Positions 9,203 through 17,779 of a stretch of DNA of 64,000 bases are shown here, in pieces (the stretch's first letter is position 1; each line of letters starts with the position of its first letter). The notes beneath the pieces are model-generated. The model saw only the letters and a program-made list of their open reading frames with translations. It was not told the origin of the DNA and ran no database searches. This stretch comes from JBARKJ01 sp963698885. GTDB taxonomy: Bacteria; Nitrospirota; JACRHJ01. The stretch covers positions 496,001-560,000 of the forward strand of contig CAVOSJ010000003.1 in the NCBI GenBank assembly GCA_963698885.1. Reading direction: 5' to 3'. The translations under genes and the position numbers were made by a program.

Positions 9203-9715
9203 ATGAAAAAATTGTTCTGTATATTTTTACTGTTGACCCTGCCCGCCTGCGGCTATCAGCTCGCCAGGACCGGCACCGTGACCGGAAAGGGCGCCGGGAA
9301 ATACAAGGTCTCCATCCCGCTGTTCGAGAACGATTCATGGGCGCCGCTGGTCGAGAAGGACGTGACGGAAGCGCTGAAAGAGGATATCGCCCTGGACGGG
9401 CGCTGGGTCCTTACGGATAGCGGGGACGAGGATATACTCGTTACGGGCAAGGTGAAGAGGATGGAACTTGCGCCGCTGTCTTACGACCCGAGCGACAGGG
9501 TACTCGAATACCGCCTGAAGCTGCACATGGACGTTAAGGTCTCGGATATTAAATCCGGGAAGGTGCTCTGGAAGGAAGACGATTTCGTGTCCTACGCCGA
9601 TTACCGGTTAACCGTGGACGTTACAAAAAGCAAAATCCGTCAGGAAGAGGCTATCAAATACGCCTCGAAGAATTTCGCGGATGAATTCATAATAAGGGTG
9701 CTGGATATTTTCTGA
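9203..9715 (+). CDS. lptE: LPS-assembly lipoprotein LptE
   Basis: A 170-residue lipoprotein: signal peptide MKKLFCIFLLLTLPAC with the lipobox cysteine at residue 16, followed by GYQL, the typical start of mature LptE. The body has the pattern of LptE (DUF330-like) proteins, which plug the LptD barrel and help insert LPS in the outer membrane. Gene order leuS-lptE-holA is the same as in many Gram-negative bacteria, which strongly supports the call. Its stop overlaps the holA start by one base (TGATG). Confidence 0.9.
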   Translation: MKKLFCIFLLLTLPACGYQLARTGTVTGKGAGKYKVSIPLFENDSWAPLVEKDVTEALKEDIALDGRWVLTDSGDEDILVTGKVKRMELAPLSYDPSDRVLEYRLKLHMDVKVSDIKSGKVLWKEDDFVSYADYRLTVDVTKSKIRQEEAIKYASKNFADEFIIRVLDIF

Positions 9716-10674
9716 TGAAGAAATCGATCAATCATAAGGCCCTGTTCGACCACCTGGATAAAAGCCGCGCGACCGGCCTTGCCACGGCATATCTCCTTAC
9801 GGGGGAGGAGCTTTATTTCGCGGACAGGGCGCTGGCAGCCATCACGGAGAAGGCCCTGGCTGGCGCTCCGAGGGATTTCAACCTCGATGTCTTCTACGGA
9901 AAAGACACGAAGGCGTCAGAGGTCGCGGCGCAGGCGTCCACTCTTCCGATGATGGCCGAGAGGCGTCTGGTGGTGCTGAAAGAGGCGGATAAGCTCCGAG
10001 ACCTGGGGCCGCTGAAGGAGTATCTTAAATCGCCTTCCCCTGACAGTGTCCTGGTAATGGTAGCAATGGGCGCGGAACGCTCGAAAGAGCGGACTCTCTC
10101 GGAATTGCTCCCGGACGATGGCGTCTATGTCCATTTCTGGCGGCCCCGGGATTATGAGATACCGGACCTGGTCCAGAGGTTAGTTAAGGCAAACGGCTTC
10201 ACGATTGACCGGGGCGCGGTTTTATACCTCGCGGAGACCCTTTCCGGCAACCTCGCCCTGATAGAGGCGGAGCTTAACAAGGTTTTTAACCTCCTTGGCG
10301 ACAGACGCGGCGTGAAGGAGGAGGACGTTAAGGAGTCGGTGGGGGATTTCGGCCTCCCGGCGGTGTTCGAGCTGGCGGACGCGGCGGCTGCGAAGGATGC
10401 CTCGAAAGCGATAGAGACGCTGGAGAAGCTCCTCCGGGACGGCGAGGAGCCGCTGAAGCTTCTTGCAATACTCGCGGGCCATTGGCGTAAGATGTCTGCG
10501 GGCGACGAGGGCGGGTTTAAGGGGCAGAAAGCCCCCGCGAGGACGATATCGGAAGATGACGCCGTCCGCGCATTCGGCTTATTCCAGAAGGCGGACAGGG
10601 ACCTTAAAGGGTCTCCCGTGCCGCCTAGGCTGATAGTGGAACGGCTTGTGCTGGAACTTTCGGGGGCTGTTTAA
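9715..10674 (+). CDS. holA: DNA polymerase III delta subunit
   Basis: A 319-residue clamp-loader subunit that opens the beta clamp. It has family features: the N-terminal AAA+-like fold (LLTGEELYFADRALAAI), the ADKLRDLGPLKEYLKSP region and a C-terminal collar domain (LEKLLRDGEEPLKLLAILAGHWR). Translationally coupled to lptE. A GGGGGCT/AGCCCCC hairpin straddles its stop and the convergent stop of rpsT. Confidence 0.93.
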   Translation: MKKSINHKALFDHLDKSRATGLATAYLLTGEELYFADRALAAITEKALAGAPRDFNLDVFYGKDTKASEVAAQASTLPMMAERRLVVLKEADKLRDLGPLKEYLKSPSPDSVLVMVAMGAERSKERTLSELLPDDGVYVHFWRPRDYEIPDLVQRLVKANGFTIDRGAVLYLAETLSGNLALIEAELNKVFNLLGDRRGVKEEDVKESVGDFGLPAVFELADAAAAKDASKAIETLEKLLRDGEEPLKLLAILAGHWRKMSAGDEGGFKGQKAPARTISEDDAVRAFGLFQKADRDLKGSPVPPRLIVERLVLELSGAV

Positions 10675-10680
10675 GCCCCC
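10662..10680. terminator. Hairpin shared by the convergent holA and rpsT stops
   Basis: GGGGGCT (10662-10668) pairs with AGCCCCC (10674-10680) around a 5-nt loop, covering both stop codons. No clear U-run follows on either strand, so terminator strength is uncertain. Confidence 0.5.
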
Positions 10681-10943
10681 TGAGTGGCAGATTTGTGAAG
10701 CTTTTTAGAGAGGCGTGAAATTTTGCGAGACGCGGCGTTTTTGTGGATTATGCCTTTTGAAGCGGCCTTCGATATGGCCGGGACGGCCGATGCCAATAAC
10801 TCCTTGGCGGCCTCCGGGTCCTTCGCCACGGTCGTATTAAAGCTCTTTACGATAGTTCTGAGCGCCGCTTTCGCCTGGCGGTTCCTCTCCCTGCGGACGA
10901 GAGATTGTTTGTTCCTTTTCAGGGCTGACTTATGGTTTGCCAA
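10671..10943 (-). CDS. rpsT: 30S ribosomal protein S20
   Basis: A 90-residue basic protein beginning MANHKSALKRNKQSLVRRER, the S20 signature, with the conserved GIIHKNAASRKISRLSKKLH C-terminal helix. It binds 16S rRNA. AGGAGG lies about 9 nt ahead of the ATG. It is transcribed alone, opposed to holA, from a promoter at 10981-11008. Confidence 0.97.
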   Translation of the reverse strand: MANHKSALKRNKQSLVRRERNRQAKAALRTIVKSFNTTVAKDPEAAKELLASAVPAISKAASKGIIHKNAASRKISRLSKKLHKSATQGA

Positions 10944-10980
10944 ATCCGACCTCCTTGGTGTTTTTAAACGAAGTTAAATT

Positions 10981-11008
10981 ATTTAACACAACGAGCATTC
11001 CAAGTCAA
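10981..11008 (-). promoter_or_regulatory. Promoter of rpsT
   Basis: Minus strand TTGACT (11003-11008), a 16-bp spacer and TTAAAT (10981-10986), just ahead of the rpsT leader. Confidence 0.5.
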
Positions 11009-11018
11009 GGATTAATTT

Positions 11019-12884
11019 ATGCCAGTCACCGTACGAATGAGCCTTAAGACCAAGATTTTCCTGATATTCTTCGTGATGGACCTCGCGGTTATCCTGCTGC
11101 TGGGGTTCGTCTCCTACCAGTCCAAGAAAGACGCGCTGAAGCGCCAGACCGAAAACAGCCTATCCATCATGGCTTCGGAGCTTGCGGACAAGGTGGACCG
11201 CTACCTTGAGGATAAGTACGAAGACACCCGCGCGATCGCGCTGCATTACTCGCTCCACGGACTGAAGACCACCACAAGCAGCCAGAATGCGATACTTTCC
11301 GAATACATGAAGATATATCCTTATTACGACCATATGAGCGTTATAAACGTCGAGGACATAAGAAAACCCGGCGGGAAAAGTTACAGTAACTCCTGGTTCC
11401 TTCCGGCCTTGAACGGCCAGGTCACGTCATCGGACATGTATATATCCCCCTTGACCGACAAGCCTACCATGTCTTTCGCGGCGCCCGTTTATGATCAGCA
11501 AGGAAGGCTGGTCAGCATCATCACGGCAAACCTGAAACTGGAAAATATCTGGGAAATTCTGGATGCGGTGGCGAAGGAGAACAAGGCTTCCGGGCATACC
11601 GGTTATGCCTTCCTCCTGAACAGAGAGGGCCTCCTTATCGCCCACCCCAAAGACGAACTCCTTCAGCCGCAGCCACACATGCCCCCGGATATGAAGAAAA
11701 TGGTCCATGACATGACTAGCGGTAAGCGGGGTACGGCCTATTATTCCTCCAGAAAAGGCGTCCAGAAACTGGCCGGTTTCGCGCCGCTCAAGGGCTTCGG
11801 GGACTACAAGGGGCATGGCTGGTCCGTGGGAGTCAATGAAAATTATTCGGAACTGCAGGACCCGATGAACCGCCTGCTCAAGATATATTTCATGCTTTTC
11901 ATCATTACGGCTTTCGGCGCGTTCGTGATTTCCAGGTATCTTGCCGGGTATATAGTAAAACCTGTCAACGAGTTGAGGGATGGCGCGGCCAAAATAGGAG
12001 CAGGCGATTTCGCCTTGAGGATCCCCCATAAACACGAGGACGAGATAGGAGAACTGGCGAACTCGTTCAACAGCATGGCGAATGCCCTCCAGGAAAGGGA
12101 CGTGAAAATAAACGAGTACAACGACTATTTAAAAGACGCTAATTACCAACTCGAAAGGACGAACGATGAACTCGTCCGTCTGGAGAAGGAAAAAGCGGAT
12201 TTTAACGCCATGATAACGCATGACATAAAGTCGCCGCTTTCCACCATCCTGACGTATGCGGAAATGATCGGCGACGGCACCCTTTCGGGCGAAGACGAGC
12301 TGCATAAGGCCATGACCAGCGTGTACGCGAGCGGCAAAAAGATTTTGACCCTCGTCGATAACTACCTGGTCTCGTCCGCAATCGACGCCGGAAAGCTGAA
12401 ACTTAACGTCCAGCCTGTCAGCATAAATGAACTTATCGAGGATTCCATGACTTTCTTCATCCCCCAGGCGGAGAGGAAGAACGTAAAGATCTCTTTCCTG
12501 AAAGGGACCGGCCTCCCGCGCATCATGGCGGACAAGGTGCAGCTCGACCGGGTGATGGGAAATATACTGGGCAACGCGCTGAAGTATATTCCCTCCGGGT
12601 CGTCGGTTACAGTCTCGACAAAGGCCGCGGAGGATGGGATCGAGATAGTCATATCCGATACCGGCAAAGGGATACCGGAAAAGGACGTCGATACGATGTT
12701 CCAGAAATTCCGCCGCTCCAGCGCAACGGGAAAAATAGAGGGCATGGGCCTCGGCCTCTATATCGCCAAGGCCGTTACCGAAGCGCACGGCGGGAGCATC
12801 TCACTGACGAGCCGCGTGGGCGAAGGCACCACCTTCACCGTCCGCCTTCCGGCAATGACCCGGTTAAGCGGCCCCGCTTCATGA
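11019..12884 (+). CDS. Membrane sensor histidine kinase (Cache-HAMP-HisKA-HATPase)
   Basis: Two membrane helices (about residues 12-30 and 288-308) enclose a periplasmic double-Cache-like domain, seen in YAFLLNREGLLIAHP and SDMYISPLTDKP. A HAMP domain (about 310-362), a coiled coil, a HisKA box (MITHDIKSPLSTILTYAEM, phospho-accepting His) and a HATPase domain (N-box GNALKYIP, G-box SDTGKGIPEKD) follow. No response regulator is adjacent. It overlaps murJ by an ATGA junction, so the two are translationally coupled. The ATG at 11037 (MSLKTKIF) is an alternative start. The ligand is unknown; Cache domains usually bind small organic molecules. Confidence 0.9.
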   Translation: MPVTVRMSLKTKIFLIFFVMDLAVILLLGFVSYQSKKDALKRQTENSLSIMASELADKVDRYLEDKYEDTRAIALHYSLHGLKTTTSSQNAILSEYMKIYPYYDHMSVINVEDIRKPGGKSYSNSWFLPALNGQVTSSDMYISPLTDKPTMSFAAPVYDQQGRLVSIITANLKLENIWEILDAVAKENKASGHTGYAFLLNREGLLIAHPKDELLQPQPHMPPDMKKMVHDMTSGKRGTAYYSSRKGVQKLAGFAPLKGFGDYKGHGWSVGVNENYSELQDPMNRLLKIYFMLFIITAFGAFVISRYLAGYIVKPVNELRDGAAKIGAGDFALRIPHKHEDEIGELANSFNSMANALQERDVKINEYNDYLKDANYQLERTNDELVRLEKEKADFNAMITHDIKSPLSTILTYAEMIGDGTLSGEDELHKAMTSVYASGKKILTLVDNYLVSSAIDAGKLKLNVQPVSINELIEDSMTFFIPQAERKNVKISFLKGTGLPRIMADKVQLDRVMGNILGNALKYIPSGSSVTVSTKAAEDGIEIVISDTGKGIPEKDVDTMFQKFRRSSATGKIEGMGLGLYIAKAVTEAHGGSISLTSRVGEGTTFTVRLPAMTRLSGPAS

Positions 12885-14449
12885 GCGAACAGACGAGCGT
12901 CACCCGCGCCGCCTGGTCGATAAGCCTCGTGACGGCCGTCTCGCGTATTCTTGGTTTCATCCGGGTCATGGTAATCGCCAGGATATTCGGCGCGGGGATG
13001 GTTGCAGACGCCTTTTTCCAGGCCTTCAGGATAAGCAACATCCTCCGCGAAGTGCTGGCGGAAGGATCGATGTCCGCGGCCTTCATCCCGGTCTTCACGG
13101 AATACTTCCATACTAAATCAAAAGAGGAAGCCAGGGAACTGGCAAGCTCCATCTTCTATATCCTGCTTTTCATATGCACGGGGGTAGTAACGCTCGGCAT
13201 AATCTTTTCACCGGAGATCGTAAACGCCATCGCGCACGGCTTTGCCAGGTATCCCGAGAAGTTCGCGCTGACTGTAAAGCTCACCAGGATAATGTTCCCG
13301 TACGTCATGTTCGTCGGCCTCGCCGCGGTCACGATGGGCATGCTCAATTCCCTTGGCTCCTTTACCGTGCCCGCGCTCTCTCCTGTGATGCTGAACCTCT
13401 CGATGATCGGGTTTGCGCTCTATGTATCCCCTCATATGGAGACGCCTATAGTCGGACTGGCGCTGGGTGTCGTGTTCGGGGGGCTCTTGCAGCTGCTCAT
13501 CCAGCTCCCGCCGCTTAAGAAAAAGGGGATGGGTTTTCTCTTCATGATCAGGCCGCGCGACCCAGGCGTCAGGAAGGTCGGACGCCTCACGATTCCGGTC
13601 ATCGGCAGCCAGGCCTCTACCCAGATAAACATGTTCATAAGCAGCCTGATCGCGACTTACCTGCCCGAAGGCAGCGTCTCATATCTATTTTACGCAACTA
13701 CCCTGTTCCAGTTCCCGCACGGAATTTTCGGGGTTTCAATTACCACGGCGGTCCTGCCCAGCATGTCGCGCCAGGCCGCCGTGGGCGATTATGACGGCCT
13801 GAAAGATACGCTCTCTTTCGGACTTCGATACATTCTTTTCATTATGGTCCCGTCGATGGTCGGCCTCATCGTGCTGAGCGTCCCGATTACCAGCCTCCTT
13901 TTTCAAAGGGGCACGTTCACTTATGCGTCAACCGTAAATACCGCCTACGCGCTCCAATTCTATAGCCTGGGCCTTTGGGCTTACTCCTGGGTCAGGGTTA
14001 TAAACGCCGCCTTTTATTCGCTGCACGATACCAGGACACCGGTAATGGGGGCGTTCCTCGCGGTAACGGTCAACGCGACGTTAAGCCTTCTCTTGATGGG
14101 CCCGCTGAAACACGGCGGCCTCGCGCTCGCCACCGCGGTCGCTTCAATGGTAAACATGTCGCTGCTTCTATTTCTTTTCAGGAGAAGGATGGGACGGATA
14201 GGGGCGAAAAAGATTTTTATATCGGCTATAAAAATAGTCCTGGCCGCCGCCGTGATGGGCGTCGTATGTTATTATATAGGCCGGGGCGATTTATGGGCGC
14301 TAAGCGGCCATACCGCCAGGAAGGGCGCGATAGTCGGCGCGGCAATCACCGCCGGCCTTGCCGTCTATTGCCTCATACTCTATTTTCTTAAAAGCGAAGA
14401 GTTGTCATTCATAACCAACATGTTAAGGCGAAAGGTGCTTCATAAATGA
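12881..14449 (+). CDS. murJ: Lipid II flippase MurJ
   Basis: A 522-residue, roughly 14-helix inner-membrane protein of the MviN/MurJ family, which flips lipid II for peptidoglycan synthesis. Family features: an N-terminal TAVSRILGFIRVMVIARIFG segment, ADAFFQAFRISNILREVLAEG with conserved charged residues, and GIFGVSITTAVLPSMSRQAA in the middle. Starts within the stop of the sensor kinase and ends within the start of the hydrolase gene, so three genes form one coupled operon. Confidence 0.95.
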   Translation: MSEQTSVTRAAWSISLVTAVSRILGFIRVMVIARIFGAGMVADAFFQAFRISNILREVLAEGSMSAAFIPVFTEYFHTKSKEEARELASSIFYILLFICTGVVTLGIIFSPEIVNAIAHGFARYPEKFALTVKLTRIMFPYVMFVGLAAVTMGMLNSLGSFTVPALSPVMLNLSMIGFALYVSPHMETPIVGLALGVVFGGLLQLLIQLPPLKKKGMGFLFMIRPRDPGVRKVGRLTIPVIGSQASTQINMFISSLIATYLPEGSVSYLFYATTLFQFPHGIFGVSITTAVLPSMSRQAAVGDYDGLKDTLSFGLRYILFIMVPSMVGLIVLSVPITSLLFQRGTFTYASTVNTAYALQFYSLGLWAYSWVRVINAAFYSLHDTRTPVMGAFLAVTVNATLSLLLMGPLKHGGLALATAVASMVNMSLLLFLFRRRMGRIGAKKIFISAIKIVLAAAVMGVVCYYIGRGDLWALSGHTARKGAIVGAAITAGLAVYCLILYFLKSEELSFITNMLRRKVLHK

Positions 14450-15073
14450 TCCTTGAAACTATCGCGGTGGGCGCGCTCGCGGTAAATTGTTATATCGTCG
14501 GCTCCGAGGCGACTCACGAGGCCGCGGTGATAGACCCGGGCGACGACGCGGAAAAAATAAACGCCGTCCTGCACCGGCGGGGCCTGAAGCTGAAATATAT
14601 AATTTTAACCCACGCGCATTTCGACCATGCGGGCGCGGCAAAGGAACTCTTTGAGAAGACCCGCGCTTCGGTCATGGTGCACGAGAAGGACGCGGCCTCT
14701 CCTGAAAAATATTTCCGTTCAGGCCGCGATTTTCGGGATGCATGTGGAAGAGCCTCCGAGGCCGGACATTTTTTTGAAGGGCGGGGACAAGATAAAAATC
14801 GGGGACGTAGAGATGGAGGTCATCGAGACGCCGGGGCACACGCCCGGAGGCATCAGCCTGTACATAAAAAAGGCGAATGTCGTCTTCACCGGCGACACGC
14901 TATTCTGGGGCTCGATAGGCAGGACGGACCTTCCCGGCGGGGACTACAACACCATCATCCATTCCCTGAAAGACAAGCTAGGCAATCTCCCGGACGATAC
15001 GAAGGTTTATCCCGGACACGGCGACGATACGACGATAGGTCTTGAGAAGAAGCAGAACCCGTATTTCGGGTAA
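14446..15073 (+). CDS. Metallo-beta-lactamase-fold hydrolase (glyoxalase II-like), frameshifted
   Basis: A single-domain MBL hydrolase of about 208 residues. The metal-binding signature THAHFDHAG is at about residue 52, the next histidine is in ETPGHTPGGISLYI, the bridging Asp in FTGDTLFWGSIGRTDLPGGD and the last His in VYPGHGDDTTIG. The frame breaks around 14700 at GCCTCTCCTGAA; a one-base change restores ASLLKNISVQAAIFGMH. This subgroup is usually annotated as hydroxyacylglutathione hydrolase-like; the substrate is unknown. Overlaps the murJ stop (ATGA). Confidence 0.88.
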
Positions 15074-15096
15074 TTTTTTGTCCAGGCCTTCGAGGG

Positions 15097-15905
15097 TCAG
15101 CGTCCCGCTTTTATAATCGCCGCCTTCAACTCCCGCGCGAACTTTCCGGCCTCCCTCACCGCTTCTTCGGGGCTTGAGCCGCCTTCTCTATTTTTCCCAC
15201 TATGGCGCTGCCGACAATTACGCCGTCGGCAATTTTAGCCATCTCGCCCGCCTGCTCCGGGGTCGAGATGCCGAAGCCCACACAGACGGGTTTTTTGCTC
15301 ATCCGCTTAATCTTCCTGACGGCTTTATCGATGCCCGTTGACATGCTTGCGCGGGCCCCGGTAACGCCGGTGAGCGAGACGTAATATATGAACCCGCCGC
15401 CGCTTCCCGCTACCATGTTTATCCTGTCGTCGTCCGACGTCGGCGCGAGGAGGAATATGAGGTCCAGCCCCCGGCTCCCGCAATGTGCCGATAGTGTCGA
15501 GGCTTCTTCCGGCGGCAGGTCCGGCACGATGAACCCGTCCACGCCCGCCCTTTTAGAGTCCTCCGCGAATTTTTCCTCGCCGTATTTATGCACGAGGTTA
15601 TAATACAGCATCAGGATGATTGGGATCCCGGAGGATTTCCGGAGTTCCTTTACCAGCGCGAATATTTTTTTTAAGTTCGCTTTCTGCTTGAGCGCGCGTA
15701 TCGCCGCGCGCTGAATCGTCGGGCCGTCCGCGAGCGGGTCGGAGAAAGGGACGCCAAGCTCGACCATGTCCGCGCCGGATTTCTCCAGTTCCAGGACTAT
15801 CCGGGCCGTCGTCTGAAGGTCCGGGTCCCCCGCCATGACGTACGGGATGAATGCGGCCTGTTTTTTTTCTTTCAGTTCGGTAAGCTTATTTTCTATGCGG
15901 GACAT
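15097..15905 (-). CDS. trpA: Tryptophan synthase alpha subunit, frameshift near the C-terminus
   Basis: Cleaves indole-3-glycerol phosphate to indole and glyceraldehyde phosphate. The catalytic Glu and Asp are in MVELGVPFSDPLADGP; the phosphate loop is in GFGISTPEQAGE. The open frame stops at 15156 after IEKAAQAPKKR (249 aa). The adjacent frame continues as GGSSPEEAVREAGKFARELK, a typical TrpA C-terminus, to a TGA at 15097. That gives about 268 residues, the usual length. The frameshift is around 15165-15175. It starts at the trpB stop and ends the trp operon. Confidence 0.93.
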
Positions 15906-17089
15906 TACAGACTGACCCCCCTCATCTCCGCGACCTGGTTCACGTCCTTGTCGCCCCTGCCGGACAGGTTCACGATTAGAACCTGGCTCTTCTTCATTTT
16001 AGGCGCGCGCTTCACCGCTTCCGCAACCGCGTGAGAGGACTCAAGCGCCGGTATTATCCCTTCCGTCTGCGAGAGCAGGTCGAAGGCGGCCAGGGCCTCG
16101 TCGTCCGTGGCATAGGTATATTCAATCCTGCCCTTGTCGCGGTAGAAGCTGTGCTCCGGGCCTACGGATGCGTAGTCCAGCCCCGCGGATACCGAATGCG
16201 TCTCCAGTACCTGGCCTTCGTCGTCCTGCAGAAGCCAGCTCTTCGTCCCCTGGAGGACGCCAAGCGAGCCGCCTGCGTACCGGGCGGCGTGCTTTCCGGA
16301 TTTGATGCCTTTGCCGCCCGCCTCGACGCCGACCATTTTGATATCGTCTTTCAGGAAGCGGAAGAAAAGCCCCATCGCGTTGCTGCCGCCGCCCACGCAG
16401 GCGATAAGCACGTCCGGCAGTTTCCCCTCGGCCTTCAATATCTGCGCCCTCGCCTCTTTCCCGATGACGGACTGAAAATCACGCACCATTACCGGGTACG
16501 GGTGCGGGCCGAATACCGTGCCCATTATGTAATGCGTGGTGCGGACGTTGGTCGTCCAGTCCCGTAGCGCCTCGGAGATGGCGTCCTTGAGCGTCTTGCT
16601 GCCCAGGTCCACAGGTACGACCTCGGCACCCAAAAGCTTCATCCGGAATACGTTCAACGCCTGGCGCCGCACGTCCTCCGTGCCCATGTATACTTCGCAC
16701 TTAAGGCCCAGAAGCGCCGCCGCCGTAGCGGTCGCCACTCCATGCTGTCCCGCGCCGGTCTCCGCGATCACGCGCTTCTTCCCGATGCGTACGGCGAGCA
16801 GCGCCTGGCCGAGCGCGTTGTTTATCTTATGCGCCCCGGTATGAGCTAAGTCTTCGCGCTTCAGATATATCTTCGCCCCGCCGAGCTTTTTCGTGAGGCG
16901 CGCGCAATAAAAAAGGGGCGTGGGCCTTCCGACGTAATTGGCGAGGTAGTAATCCAGTTCCCGCTTGAAAGCCGGGTCTTTTTTCGCCTTGTTGTATTCT
17001 TTTTCCAGCTCTAACAGTGCGGGCATAAGCGTCTCCGGCACGTACCTACCGCCGTATGGCCCGAAGTGCCCGCTTTTATCTGGCAGCAT
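15905..17089 (-). CDS. trpB: Tryptophan synthase beta subunit (TrpB1)
   Basis: A PLP enzyme joining indole and serine. PLP lysine in HTGAHKINNALGQA, phosphate-binding loop CVGGGSNAMG and indole-tunnel signature ETGAGQHGVATAT. 394 residues, normal for TrpB1. Its stop abuts the trpA start, as expected for subunits that form an alpha2-beta2 complex. A second beta-type gene (TrpB2) lies upstream in the same operon. Confidence 0.97.
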   Translation of the reverse strand: MLPDKSGHFGPYGGRYVPETLMPALLELEKEYNKAKKDPAFKRELDYYLANYVGRPTPLFYCARLTKKLGGAKIYLKREDLAHTGAHKINNALGQALLAVRIGKKRVIAETGAGQHGVATATAAALLGLKCEVYMGTEDVRRQALNVFRMKLLGAEVVPVDLGSKTLKDAISEALRDWTTNVRTTHYIMGTVFGPHPYPVMVRDFQSVIGKEARAQILKAEGKLPDVLIACVGGGSNAMGLFFRFLKDDIKMVGVEAGGKGIKSGKHAARYAGGSLGVLQGTKSWLLQDDEGQVLETHSVSAGLDYASVGPEHSFYRDKGRIEYTYATDDEALAAFDLLSQTEGIIPALESSHAVAEAVKRAPKMKKSQVLIVNLSGRGDKDVNQVAEMRGVSL

Positions 17090-17161
17090 TTTAACGACCT
17101 TCTTTCAATAACGCCCCCTGCACCCCCTCTTATCTTAAGAGGGGGAACGAGGAGTAAGAAT

Positions 17162-17779
17162 TTACGATGCGGCCCTTGCCGCCAATATAAATTTCCGGAC
17201 TGCCTCCGGGTCCTTCTTCCCCTTGGCGGCCTCGACGCCTGAAGACACGTCCACCGCGTACGGCCCTACTTTCCGGACGGCCTCGGCGACATTCTCCGGG
17301 TCGAGCCCGCCAGCGAGTATTATCCTGCCGAACGGTCTCGCGGCTACGGCTATGTCCCAATTGAAGGCGACGCCCGTGCCGCCCATCTCCTTCTCGGAAT
17401 ACGTATCCAGCAGGAACGCCGCCGCGTCCGGATAATCCTTCAGCGCGTCCAGGCTTTCCATCCCCCGGATTTTGAAAGCCTTGAGATACGGCATCCCGAA
17501 GGAAGAGCAGTAATCCGGGCCTTCGGAGCCGTGGAACTGTAAAATCCCCACGCCGCTTTCATTGACGGCATGCTTCACGAAGTTTTCTTCCGCATCGGCG
17601 AAGACGCCGACGGTGGAAATAAACGGCGGCAGGGCGGCTATTATCTCTCCGGCCCTGGCAGGGTCTATGTACCTCGGACTTTCGTTGAAGAAGACGAACC
17701 CCAGCGCGTCCGCCCCGGCCAGGGCGGCGAACAGCGCGTCTTCAAGGTTCGTGATGCCGCATATTTTTACTTTAGTCAT
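17162..17779 (-). CDS. trpF: Phosphoribosylanthranilate isomerase
   Basis: A 205-residue TIM barrel catalysing the Amadori rearrangement in tryptophan synthesis. The catalytic Cys is in VKICGITNLEDA at the N-terminus and the general acid Asp in VDVSSGVEAAKGKKD near the C-terminus. Sits between trpB2 and trpB, overlapping the trpB2 stop by one base. Confidence 0.96.
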   Translation of the reverse strand: MTKVKICGITNLEDALFAALAGADALGFVFFNESPRYIDPARAGEIIAALPPFISTVGVFADAEENFVKHAVNESGVGILQFHGSEGPDYCSSFGMPYLKAFKIRGMESLDALKDYPDAAAFLLDTYSEKEMGGTGVAFNWDIAVAARPFGRIILAGGLDPENVAEAVRKVGPYAVDVSSGVEAAKGKKDPEAVRKFILAARAAS

